Source of the DNA: Polyangiaceae bacterium
GTDB taxonomy: Bacteria > Myxococcota_A > Polyangia > Polyangiales > Polyangiaceae
NCBI GenBank assembly: GCA_013361525.1
Contig: JABFXY010000090.1
Span: 1 to 33,824 of the forward strand
DNA: 33,824 bases
Direction: 5' to 3'
Numbering within the stretch: position 1 is the first letter of the stretch; each line of letters begins with the position of its first letter. The notes below the pieces were generated by a model that was not told the origin of the DNA, did no database searches, and saw nothing but the letters and a program-made list of their open reading frames with translations. The position numbers and the translations under genes are program-made. Shown piece after piece: positions 23,244 to 31,742 of the stretch.

Positions 23244-25546
23244 TTCGGACTCGGGGGCTTGGGCTCGGGCGTGGTTTTGGCCGATTCGTCGGTATCGATC
23301 AACTCGAGCGACGCTTTGCCGAACGGAACACCCGGCGCGAGAAGGCCGCCGTCCGTTGCCGTGACCATCGGTACGGCGAGCCCGCTCGGCAGGACGACCC
23401 GCAACGTGCGCGCGCGGCGGGTGCCGTCGGCGCCCGACACGGCAAAGTACGCGGCGAGCGACGAGTCGACCCCGCCACGTCCGATCGATGCAGGAGGTTG
23501 CCCACCCCCGAGACCGGACGCCGCGAGCGCGCGCACCTCGGAGTCGGGATCGAGGTTGCGCGCGAGCTCGAGGATTTTCACACGCTGCACCTCGGTACGA
23601 CGTGCCAGCGACGCGACCAGCGCACGGCGCACCTGTACGTCGTCTTCGCGCACGTACGCGCGCGCGAGAAAGCTCACCGCCGAGCTGTGCGGTGATTCGG
23701 CGAGCCCCAGGGCGAGGCCGACGCGCACGCTCGGATCCGTCCCGTCGAGCAATGCGAGCAACCGCTCCTTCATCGATTCGTCCGCGCGGCGCGGCAATGC
23801 GCGCGCTGCGAGCGGCGCCAGAGCACCGCCGGCCTCCGCGATTTGAAGAAGCTTCAGAAAAGGTACCGTGTCCGCCGCGTCGCTCGAGAGCAGGCTCGTG
23901 CCCGCAGCGATTTGGCGCGGCGTCAGTGCGTGCGGATCGGCGTCGTCGAGCTCGCGGGCGAGTGGTTCCAGATCCGCCGAAGGCAGTGCCAGCGCCCCGC
24001 GCGCGGCGCCCGAAACGATTGCGAGCGCCGTCGCCGCGTCTTTGCCTTTCGTCTCCGCGAGGACCGATTCCAAATCCGTCGAGCCGAGCGCTATGCGGCC
24101 GAGCGCCGCGACTTCGGTGTTGGCCGCGTCCTTCGTATTGGCGAGCTCCGTGAGCGCGGCGTCGAGCCCTTTCGATCGTTCCTGAAGGACGATCGCGCGC
24201 ACGATTGCGGCGCGAACGAAAGCACGGCGCGATGCGGCTGACGAATTGCCGATCCCTTTTTCGATTTGTTCGCGGGCCTCTTTGGAGGGGCACGACCCCA
24301 GCGCGGTCACGGCCGCGGGACCGAGCTTCGGATCGTCGAGGTGCGCAAGCAGCTTGGACGCGGCGCCCGCGCGACCGAGGGCCATCAATGCTCGCACTTG
24401 GTCCGGTGGATCGAGGGACGGCACGAGCTTCGCGAGCGGTTCCGCGATTTCGGGCGACGCGACGTCATACGCCAAACGCACCGCTTGGCTTCTCACCTGC
24501 TCCTTGTCCAGCACGCGTTTGACGGCCGCCGGCGCCGAAGGATCCCCGAGCACGACGAGGACGTCTGCCGCAGCGAGCGCGAAACGTGGATCTTTGTCGT
24601 CCAGCCATGGTTTGACGACCTTCGCAATCGTGCCGTCGCCGACCTTTGCGAGCGCGAGCGCAGCGGCCGCGCGCGTCGGGCGATCCGAGCGATCGAGCTC
24701 CAATCGCAATGCCCGAAGCGCGCGCAGATCTCCGAGGTCGCCGAGGAACTGGATCACCGGAGCCGTGAGCAGGCGCGCGGTCCTTCGTTCGGGACGTTTC
24801 GGCTCGTCGTCTTTCTGCTGCTGCTTCTTCTTCTTCTTTTCGCCCTTTTTGTCGGCCTTTTTGTCTTTGGCCGGGCCCTTGTTCGACCCCGGTCGCTTCG
24901 AGGATGCGTCTTCTTCGTCGTCCTGATCGAGCGAGGCATCGTCGTCCCCCTGCTCGAAGAGGATCGGATCGATGATGCCGGGCGGAACCGCCACCATCGC
25001 GGATCGCGCCGCTTCCCCCGCAGGGCCACGCAGCGCGCCCGCCGTCGAAAGCGCCTTGATGGAATCGATGTCGCCTTTCCGCGCGAGCGCGAGCGCCGCG
25101 GTATCACGCACGAGCGCAGCCAGCCCGCTCGTCACGTCGCGTCGCGCGCCGGCATCCATCATCTCGCGCACGAGGAACGTGCGGACGTCGTCACGGTCGG
25201 CGAACGGCGCGAGGGCGCGGACGACGGCGAGCCGCGCGACTGGATCGCGCGCGAGCGGACTGCCCGTCTCCATCGCCTCGAGGAGCGCCTCGATCGCTTC
25301 CGGCGTCCCGAGCGACGCAAGCCGATCGACGGCGCGCACCCGATCGTCGGGCTCCGCCGAATAGACGAGGTTGCGACCCACCGTGAGCCCGAGCTTCGAA
25401 GTCAGCGACTGCCCACCGCCGTAAATGGCGCCGCCTTCGCCGCGGCCGACGACGGCGGGCTGCGCTGCGGCCGACGCTGCGACGAACATCGCTGCCAGCG
25501 TCGCGGAGCACGTCAACTTTCTGCGAGCGCTTCGCCGCATGCCCAT
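23240..25546 (-). CDS. Exported HEAT-repeat protein
   Basis: A 768-residue protein with a signal peptide (about 1-29, ASAAAQP). Two helical-repeat blocks, about 65-185 and 258-690, contain HEAT/PBS-lyase-like units such as 'RAVDRLASLGTPEAIEALLEAM' and 'RAALALAKVGDGTIAKVV'. They are separated by a charged insert: acidic 199-213, then very Lys-rich 216-256 with a KKKKKQQQK run. The C-terminal 100 residues include a likely small beta domain. HEAT arrays act as protein-binding scaffolds; the secretion signal puts this one in the envelope. It is the first gene of the operon with xseB and cinA and diverges from the radical SAM gene. The charged insert is unusual for a secreted protein and may be an exposed disordered loop. 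Confidence 0.85.
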   Translation of the reverse strand: MGMRRSARRKLTCSATLAAMFVAASAAAQPAVVGRGEGGAIYGGGQSLTSKLGLTVGRNLVYSAEPDDRVRAVDRLASLGTPEAIEALLEAMETGSPLARDPVARLAVVRALAPFADRDDVRTFLVREMMDAGARRDVTSGLAALVRDTAALALARKGDIDSIKALSTAGALRGPAGEAARSAMVAVPPGIIDPILFEQGDDDASLDQDDEEDASSKRPGSNKGPAKDKKADKKGEKKKKKQQQKDDEPKRPERRTARLLTAPVIQFLGDLGDLRALRALRLELDRSDRPTRAAAALALAKVGDGTIAKVVKPWLDDKDPRFALAAADVLVVLGDPSAPAAVKRVLDKEQVRSQAVRLAYDVASPEIAEPLAKLVPSLDPPDQVRALMALGRAGAASKLLAHLDDPKLGPAAVTALGSCPSKEAREQIEKGIGNSSAASRRAFVRAAIVRAIVLQERSKGLDAALTELANTKDAANTEVAALGRIALGSTDLESVLAETKGKDAATALAIVSGAARGALALPSADLEPLARELDDADPHALTPRQIAAGTSLLSSDAADTVPFLKLLQIAEAGGALAPLAARALPRRADESMKERLLALLDGTDPSVRVGLALGLAESPHSSAVSFLARAYVREDDVQVRRALVASLARRTEVQRVKILELARNLDPDSEVRALAASGLGGGQPPASIGRGGVDSSLAAYFAVSGADGTRRARTLRVVLPSGLAVPMVTATDGGLLAPGVPFGKASLELIDTDESAKTTPEPKPPSPK

Positions 25547-25669
25547 TCTCTAGCCGAAAAGTGACTACTTTGTCCCTTTATTGCGCGCCGCCGAGCGCGC
25601 CGACGGGGTCGGCTCGGGCACGCTTTTGCCCCTTTCCGGAACGTTACGTCACGAGTAGGTTCACGCTCC

Positions 25670-27565
25670 ATGCAGCTTCCTAAGGTTGCGGAGCGACTCA
25701 TATCTTTTTCGGCATCGAAAGTTTGGTCAGCTCTCCAGGTAGCGAACCGCCTCGCTTCCGACCCGGCGCCGTTCAAGCCCAAGTGGAGCGACAGCCCGAT
25801 CCCGCGCGGCAAAGAGCGCACGAAGCCGCCCCTCGGTTGGCCGCGCCAGACGGACAGCCTGTGCCCCGTCTGCGTGAAGGAGGCGCGCACGGCGATCCTC
25901 CGCGGCGACGAGGAGATCGGCCATCTCATCGCGGACAAACCCGGTGAGATCAAGGCGCTGATCCACGAGAAGGACGGCAAGATCGTGATGGAGAAGACCT
26001 GCCCCGTGCACGGTCACTTCGAGGACACGATCGCGATCGATCCCGCATTTCTCCAGCGCTTGGAGAACCTGTTCCCGGGCCGAGACGTGCCGATGACGCC
26101 GGACGCGTTGCACGACCACGGCTCGAGCACGATCAAGTACGGCCGCGGCGGCGTCCTCACCGTCGATCTGACGAACCGCTGCAACATGATGTGCGACCCG
26201 TGCTTCATGGACGCGAACCAGGTCGGTTACGTCCACGAGCTGTCGTGGGACGAGGTGAAGAAGATCCTCGACGACGCAATCAGCGTCCGCCCGCGCCGCC
26301 AGATGTCGGTGCAGTTCTCGGGCGGTGAGCCGACGCTCTCACCGCACTTCCTCGATGCGATCCGTTATTCGCGCGAGATTGGATATTTCGCCGTGCAATG
26401 CGCGACGAACGGTCTTCGCTTCGCGCAGGAGCCGGGCTTCGCGCAGCAGGCGAAAGACGCAGGGCTTCGTATGGTCTACCTGCAGTTCGACGGCGTGACG
26501 AACGCGGCGAACTCGCATCGCAAGATCTCGAACCTCTACGACGTGAAGCTCCGCGCCATCGAAGAGTGCGCGAAGGTCGGCATCGACGTCATCCTCGTGG
26601 TCACCATCGTCAACGGCGTGAACAACGACCAGGTCGGTCCCATCGTCGAGTTCGCCGTCGAGAACGCCGACAAGATCACCGTCGTGAGCTTCCAGCCGGT
26701 CAGCTTCACCGGTCGTGACGAAGACGTCGACGTCGAGACTCGAATGGCGCAGCGCTACACGCTCTCGCACCTCGCGCACGACATCTCGAAGCAGAGCGGC
26801 GTGACCGAGCCGATGCGCGACTGGTTCCCGCTCTCCGCGCTCTCGCCGTTCGGCGACGTCTGCGATCTCATGGACGGCCCGGACCGCGACTTCGGCCAGC
26901 TGAAATGCGGCTGCCACCCGAACTGCGGAATCGGCACGGTGCTTTTCGTCAACAAGAAGACGAAGCAGATGGTCCCGCTCGTCGAGTTCCTCGACCTCGA
27001 GAACGTGCTCGCCGACATGCGCACGATCTTCGACGCGGGGCGCGGTCGCAATTGGACCATCGCGCAGCTCGTGACCTCGATCCTGCGCAACTACAACGCC
27101 GACAAGGCTCCGCCCGGCTTCACGATCGACACGCTCATCAAACAGTTTCTCAGCCAGATGGGCACGCGACACCGCGAGGACGACGCCAAAGAGTTCGAGT
27201 GGCGCGTGCTGTTCGTCGCGGGCATGTGGTTCCAGGACCTCTTCAATTACGACTTCCGCCGCACCGAGATGTGCATCATCCCGTACGGCACCCAACTGGG
27301 AGAGATCAGCTTCTGCGCGTACAACACGGGCGCCGGCTGGCGGAACGTCATCGAGAAGATGAAGGCGAATGCGACCGTGGCAGAGTGGTACCAGCGTCAT
27401 GGCCGTCACCCCGTCTACGCGAAGAACAAGGATCTGCCGCTGCCGGAGTTCGACAACGCCATTTCCGTCAAAGAGCACACGCTCGCGGTGAACGAGCGTG
27501 CGAATGGCGAGCGCCCGGCGCCGAAGCGCAAGAAGCTGAAGCACCTCCCCGTGATCGAGCGTTGA
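25670..27565 (+). CDS. Radical SAM protein resembling tetraether lipid synthase (Tes)
   Basis: A 631-residue radical SAM enzyme. The radical SAM cysteines are Cys171, Cys175 and Cys178 (CNMMCDPC), and the SAM-binding GGEP is at 218-221. The N-terminus has CPVC (65-68) and CPVHG (111-115), a probable rubredoxin-like metal knuckle. Further cysteines at 398, 413, 415, 419, 535 and 549 can hold auxiliary Fe-S clusters; the last sits in 'ISFCAYNTGAGWRNVIEKM'. This layout fits archaeal Tes/MJ0619-type proteins, which join lipid tails into membrane-spanning tetraethers. Bacterial relatives have been proposed to make branched tetraethers or membrane-spanning diacids. The assignment rests on motif layout by eye and could be another MJ0619-like subfamily. 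It diverges from the HEAT gene. Confidence 0.88.
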   Translation: MQLPKVAERLISFSASKVWSALQVANRLASDPAPFKPKWSDSPIPRGKERTKPPLGWPRQTDSLCPVCVKEARTAILRGDEEIGHLIADKPGEIKALIHEKDGKIVMEKTCPVHGHFEDTIAIDPAFLQRLENLFPGRDVPMTPDALHDHGSSTIKYGRGGVLTVDLTNRCNMMCDPCFMDANQVGYVHELSWDEVKKILDDAISVRPRRQMSVQFSGGEPTLSPHFLDAIRYSREIGYFAVQCATNGLRFAQEPGFAQQAKDAGLRMVYLQFDGVTNAANSHRKISNLYDVKLRAIEECAKVGIDVILVVTIVNGVNNDQVGPIVEFAVENADKITVVSFQPVSFTGRDEDVDVETRMAQRYTLSHLAHDISKQSGVTEPMRDWFPLSALSPFGDVCDLMDGPDRDFGQLKCGCHPNCGIGTVLFVNKKTKQMVPLVEFLDLENVLADMRTIFDAGRGRNWTIAQLVTSILRNYNADKAPPGFTIDTLIKQFLSQMGTRHREDDAKEFEWRVLFVAGMWFQDLFNYDFRRTEMCIIPYGTQLGEISFCAYNTGAGWRNVIEKMKANATVAEWYQRHGRHPVYAKNKDLPLPEFDNAISVKEHTLAVNERANGERPAPKRKKLKHLPVIER

Positions 27566-27741
27566 ACGGGTGAGATGGGGCAGAGCAGCCGGCGGCTCAT
27601 CCGCTGGCTGAACTGCCCCGCGTTCTGTGCGCGAAAAGGCCGGCCCTGTGGCAACCGGGTCCGTCCGCGACATCGCAAACCGCGAAACCTGCCGGAAACG
27701 AACTGGCATGCGCGGTGCTCGGTCGTCGGACGGAGGTTGCC

Positions 27742-28929
27742 ATGGGCGTTCGTCACGAGGTCATCACCGATCCCGCACGATTGTCCCGGCTCCACCCGGC
27801 GTGGGAGTCGTTGCTCGAACGTGCCTCCTCGAACGACCCGACGAACGCACCGTTCTGGCAGGAGACGTGGTGGGAGACCTTCGGGGCGCTCGACGGCCGT
27901 AAGCTCCGGAACATCGCGTTCTTCGAGGGCGAGCGGCTGGTTGGCCTCGCCCCACTCCTATCCCGCTGGCATTGGTACAAGCCGGGTATTCCGCTTCGAC
28001 GGCTCGAGCTCGTCGCCTCCGGCGAGCCGGCGGCGCACGAGATCTGCTCCGAATACAACGGCGTCATCGTCGAGCGCGGGCTCGAGCGATCCATTGCACA
28101 GGCGTTCGTCCAGGCCCTCCGTGACCCCCAGATGGGAGATTGGGACGAGCTGGAGCTACCGCTCCTTCCCGGGGACGTCCCGATGGTCGAGGCGCTCCGC
28201 GCGGCTCTCTGCGAGGCGGGCCATCCCGCGGCGGTCGCCATCGAGTCGACGGCGCCCTACATCCCACTGCCGCGTTCGTGGGATTGCTACATAAGCCAGC
28301 TGTCCTCGCAATCGCGATATCTCATCAATCGGTCGCTGCGCGATCTGGAGACGTGGGCAGGCGGGGAGCTCATTTATACGAGAGCCGAGACGCGCGACGA
28401 GCTCGCGAATGGCAGCTTCATCCTGCGCAACCTACATAGTGAACGATGGTCGGGCGCCGACGAAAAGGGCGGAGCCTTCTCCTCGAGCCTGTTCCGGTCA
28501 TTTCACGAACAGGCGAGTTTGCAGCTCCTCGAGCGTGGAGCACTCGAGCTCTCGTGGCTCTCCGTCCGAGGGGAGCCCATCGCCGCACTGTACAATTTCG
28601 CGTGGAACAACAAGATATACCATTATCAAAGCGGGCGCAGGCTCGACCTGCCGCGCTCCGTGCGTGCGGGCATCGCGATTCACGCATTCGCGATCCGCCG
28701 CGCGATCGAACGGGGCCTGCGCGAATACGATTTTCTCGGAGGTGAAGCCCGCTACAAGCAACAACTGTCGCTGGCGGAGCGGCCTTTGCTCTGCCTCAGC
28801 GCAACGCGAAAGCCGGTCGTCGCTCTCGCGCAGAAGGTCGCGAGGCGCGGTTTGAATGGTGCTCGTGCGGTGCATCGACGACTGCGCGAGATGTGGAAGC
28901 CCTCCGGCACGGTGAGTGATGTTCGTTAA
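27742..28929 (+). CDS. GNAT/FemAB-like acyltransferase
   Basis: A 395-residue protein of the GNAT superfamily in its 'CelD/BcsL' or FemAB-like form (Acetyltransf_6). The N-terminus has 'PFWQETWWETFG' and 'GLAPLLSRW', and the C-terminal GNAT domain holds 'LSWLSVRGEPIAALYNFAWNNKIYHYQSG' and 'FDFLGGEARYKQQLSL'-type segments (the 'YDFLGGE.YK' pattern is characteristic). Such enzymes add acyl or aminoacyl groups to sugars, lipids or peptides and are common in exopolysaccharide and lipid-modification clusters. The ATG at 27742 has GGAGG upstream. Its stop overlaps the ATP-grasp gene by 11 bases, so the two are co-transcribed. Confidence 0.85.
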   Translation: MGVRHEVITDPARLSRLHPAWESLLERASSNDPTNAPFWQETWWETFGALDGRKLRNIAFFEGERLVGLAPLLSRWHWYKPGIPLRRLELVASGEPAAHEICSEYNGVIVERGLERSIAQAFVQALRDPQMGDWDELELPLLPGDVPMVEALRAALCEAGHPAAVAIESTAPYIPLPRSWDCYISQLSSQSRYLINRSLRDLETWAGGELIYTRAETRDELANGSFILRNLHSERWSGADEKGGAFSSSLFRSFHEQASLQLLERGALELSWLSVRGEPIAALYNFAWNNKIYHYQSGRRLDLPRSVRAGIAIHAFAIRRAIERGLREYDFLGGEARYKQQLSLAERPLLCLSATRKPVVALAQKVARRGLNGARAVHRRLREMWKPSGTVSDVR

Positions 28930-30178
28930 TCAGAAGCCACGGGCGCCCAGCGCGCCCAGCTCGAGAATCGGAAACGTACCCGCCATCCTCCTCGGTGACT
29001 TGACGCTCTTGCGGCCGCTCGTGCAGGCCCAAATCCCAGTCGTCGTCGCCACGACGGACCCGACCGACACCACGCTCCGTTCACGCCACGTGAAGGACCC
29101 TTGTCTGCTACCCGGGCTCGAAGAGGAAGGCTCGAACGAATCGCTCGAAAAGCTGGTCACGCTGGCCGAAAAACTGGAGCACCGATACGGCGCGAAGCCA
29201 CCGCTCGTGTACGGGTCGGACGACAGCCTGGCGTTCATCTATCGCCATCGGGACGTCGTGGAACGGCATTTCGCCGTCATTCTGAACGATAGCGACGTCG
29301 CCGAGTCGCTGCTCTACAAAGACACGTTCGCGGAGCTCGCGCGCGAACGCGGCGTGGTCATCCCCACGGCGCTCGGCACCGGGGCAGCCCTGGACGCGAA
29401 CCTCCGCAGCTTCACACGCCCGGTCGTGGTCAAGCCGCGCTCGAAGGTATTCTGGCGTGAGCTCAAGGCGAACTTGTTCGGCCCGAACGCGAAGGCGCTG
29501 GTGTTCGCCTCCGGACGCGAGCTTTTATCCCATCCGGCGTACGAGCAGTTCCGCGGCGAGCTCATCGTGCAGGAGCTCATCCCTGGGGACGAAGGGCAGC
29601 TCGTATCGTTCCACGGTTTCGCCGACGAACGTGGCGAGCTACTCACCTGGTTCTGCGGGCGAAAAATCCGCACGTTCCCGAGCCCGACGGGGGAGAGCTC
29701 GTGCATCGAGCTGGTCTTGGACAACGCCCTGCGCGAGCACGGCATGTTCGTCGCCCGCGCGCTCGGTCTCAAAGGGCCATTCAAGATCGATATGATCCGC
29801 GATGCAGCGACGGGCCGCTGTTACACGCTGGAGGTCAATGCGCGCTTCACGCTATGGCACCAGCTCGCGGCGGCCGACGGGGTCAACGTACCGCATATCG
29901 CATACGACTATCTCGTCGCAGGCCGACGCCCCGATGGCGTCCATTACGAGCCGCGCCATCGGTGGATGAACCTCTATCGTGACTACAAATCATTCCTGCA
30001 GCGCCGCGAGGAGGGCAACCTCGGCTTGTGGGCCTGGGTTCGCTCGGTCGCGAGCAGGCCCGCGGTGTTCGAGTCGTTCGCGTGGGACGACCCTATCCCG
30101 GCGTTGTCGTGGTTTGCGGGAATGGTTCGAGCAATGGTCGACCTCCGCCTGAAGCGATTCTCGACCGCGTCCGGGTGA
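28919..30178 (+). CDS. ATP-grasp ligase
   Basis: A 419-residue ATP-grasp enzyme that joins a carboxylate to an amine using ATP. The N-terminal Rossmann-like part (about 20-120) is followed by the ATP-grasp fold: 'RPVVVKPRSK' (first nucleotide strand and Lys), 'ELIVQELIPGDEGQLVSFHGF', 'GPFKIDMIRDAATGRCYTLEVNARFTLW' with the metal-binding E-V-N triad. The substrates cannot be read from sequence; the closest general type is the carboxylate-amine or D-aspartate-ligase-like group. A GTG at 28916 and the ATG at 28919 both fit; I chose ATG. It overlaps the preceding GNAT gene and is 7 bases ahead of the phosphoesterase, so the three form an operon. Confidence 0.87.
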   Translation: MFVNQKPRAPSAPSSRIGNVPAILLGDLTLLRPLVQAQIPVVVATTDPTDTTLRSRHVKDPCLLPGLEEEGSNESLEKLVTLAEKLEHRYGAKPPLVYGSDDSLAFIYRHRDVVERHFAVILNDSDVAESLLYKDTFAELARERGVVIPTALGTGAALDANLRSFTRPVVVKPRSKVFWRELKANLFGPNAKALVFASGRELLSHPAYEQFRGELIVQELIPGDEGQLVSFHGFADERGELLTWFCGRKIRTFPSPTGESSCIELVLDNALREHGMFVARALGLKGPFKIDMIRDAATGRCYTLEVNARFTLWHQLAAADGVNVPHIAYDYLVAGRRPDGVHYEPRHRWMNLYRDYKSFLQRREEGNLGLWAWVRSVASRPAVFESFAWDDPIPALSWFAGMVRAMVDLRLKRFSTASG

Positions 30179-30185
30179 GGTTCCC

Positions 30186-30992
30186 ATGACGACCTACGGC
30201 GTCCTCACGGACATTCACGGCAATCGCGAAGCGCTCGTCGCCGCGCTCTCCGAGCTGGATCGCCGGGGCGTCGCGCAGATCGTCTCGATGGGGGATCTCG
30301 TCGGGTACAATGCCGACTCCGACGCCGTCGTCGAGTTGCTACAAGAGCGGGAGGCGCGCTGCATTGCAGGCAATCACGATCTGATCGCGATTGGGCACCT
30401 CGAGACCGATCGCTGCTGGTACGGTGCGGCGCACGCGTTGAATACGACGCGCCGGACGCTCAAGCCGAGGACGCGCGCATTCCTCGCGTCGCTTCCGCCG
30501 TGGCTCGTCCTCGAAGATCACGTCGTGCTCTTGCACGGCGATCTCGACGACCCGCAGCAATACATGCGCACGGCGAAAGACATCGCCTGCAGCGCGGAGC
30601 GTGTGCGGGCCCGTTTCGAGAGCGTGCAATTGGTCCTCTATGGTCATACCCACGAGCGGCGCGTGTTCCGCGTCAGCGGCGGTGTTGCGCGCCGCGACGC
30701 GGAGTCCCCGGTCATCGATACCGCGCCCGGACAGGACGACGTCGTATACGTCAATCCCGGATCGATCGACGCACAGCGAAAGCCGCTGGGGAAACGCACC
30801 GCGGAGTTTGCAATCCTCGATACCGCCATGCGGACGCTCGAGCTCGTCGACGTAGCCTACGACGATGACATGACCGAGCGAAAAGCGAAGAGCGGCGGAT
30901 TCCGCGTCGGCCCGGCGGACAAGCTGGCGCACCAATCGAAGCGGTTTTTGGGGAAGGTCCGGCGGGTGATCGACAAGGTCCGACCGGGGTGA
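30186..30992 (+). CDS. Calcineurin-like metallophosphoesterase
   Basis: A 268-residue phosphoesterase of the YfcE/PrpE-like class. All metal motifs are visible: D-x-H in LTDIHGN (8-10 region), GDLVGY, GNHD, and the late 'VVLLHGDL' and 'LVLYGHTHERR' (GHTH). It should hold a dinuclear metal site and cleave phosphodiesters or phosphomonoesters in the cytoplasm. The substrate is unknown. The ribosome site GAGG lies a few bases before the ATG. It is the third gene of the GNAT/ATP-grasp/phosphoesterase operon and could remove a phosphate from an intermediate or recycle a nucleotide product there (inference). The basic C-terminal 40 residues are beyond the normal domain. Confidence 0.9.
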   Translation: MTTYGVLTDIHGNREALVAALSELDRRGVAQIVSMGDLVGYNADSDAVVELLQEREARCIAGNHDLIAIGHLETDRCWYGAAHALNTTRRTLKPRTRAFLASLPPWLVLEDHVVLLHGDLDDPQQYMRTAKDIACSAERVRARFESVQLVLYGHTHERRVFRVSGGVARRDAESPVIDTAPGQDDVVYVNPGSIDAQRKPLGKRTAEFAILDTAMRTLELVDVAYDDDMTERKAKSGGFRVGPADKLAHQSKRFLGKVRRVIDKVRPG

Positions 30993-31112
30993 CCCCCCCG
31001 CGTCGTCTCCATCGGCGGTTCGTGATGGTGCGTGGCGGCGCGGGAACCGTGCTGCGAGAAATTCGCCTCGGCGCGATGTAACGAACCGGTTCGTCGCGGC
31101 ACTCCCTACGGC

Positions 31113-31706
31113 ATGCAAATCGTTTCGTCGACACCCGAGATCGAGGCACGTGCCCCGACGACGCTGGCTCGCGCGTTCGTGGACAACCCGATTCACGTTG
31201 CCGTGTTCGGTCGTGAGCGCGTCGATGACAACGAAGCCTTCTTTCGTGTCGCCATCCGATCGATGCGCGGCGAGAAGCTCGCGGTCGTCGAAAGCGAGCG
31301 CGTCCTCGGGTTTGCACATTGGGTGGAGGCTCCAGGCTGTCGGTTCTCGGCCCTCGAAAAGCTGCGCCTATTGGGTCACGCGGCACGCACCTTCGGCTTT
31401 GGCACGACGGCGAAGCTCACGAGGTGGCTGTCCTCGTGGGCCCACCGTGACCTGGCCGAGCCGCATGTCCATTTCGGTCCAATCGGTATCGACCCTCGAT
31501 GGCGTGGCCGCTCGCTCGGGCGGCTCCTGATGGAGCGCCATTGCGCGGATGTCGATAGCCGCGGCCTGCCGAGCTACCTCGAGACCGACCGTCCCGAGAA
31601 CGTTCCGTTCTACGAGAGGTTCGGCTTCGCGCGAATCGGCGAAGCTCGACCTCTCGGCGTTCCAACCTATTTCATGGCGCGCGCGCCTCGAACATTGCCG
31701 CATTGA
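31113..31706 (+). CDS. GNAT N-acetyltransferase
   Basis: A 197-residue GNAT protein. 'EPHVHFGPIGIDPRWRGRSLGRLLMERH' is motif A (the acetyl-CoA pyrophosphate loop is RWRGRSLG), and 'LETDRPENVPFYERFGFARIGE' is the usual motif B with the NVPFYERFGF signature. The start at 31113 is chosen because the 27-residue upstream extension to 31032 looks untranslated; no strong ribosome site is visible. The acceptor substrate cannot be read. It lies 120 bases after the phosphoesterase and just before the transporter gene. It may belong to a separate transcript. Confidence 0.85.
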   Translation: MQIVSSTPEIEARAPTTLARAFVDNPIHVAVFGRERVDDNEAFFRVAIRSMRGEKLAVVESERVLGFAHWVEAPGCRFSALEKLRLLGHAARTFGFGTTAKLTRWLSSWAHRDLAEPHVHFGPIGIDPRWRGRSLGRLLMERHCADVDSRGLPSYLETDRPENVPFYERFGFARIGEARPLGVPTYFMARAPRTLPH

Positions 31707-31742
31707 CCGGCGCCCTTCTTGCAAACTCCTCGGCACTCGGAC

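Noticed and set aside
24266..25564. 432-codon plus-strand frame opposite the HEAT gene
   Set aside because: It is antisense, with a poly-Leu run from the reversed Lys-rich insert.
26339..27709. 456-codon minus-strand frame opposite the radical SAM gene
   Set aside because: It is antisense, Arg/Asp-rich, and contradicted by the radical SAM motifs.
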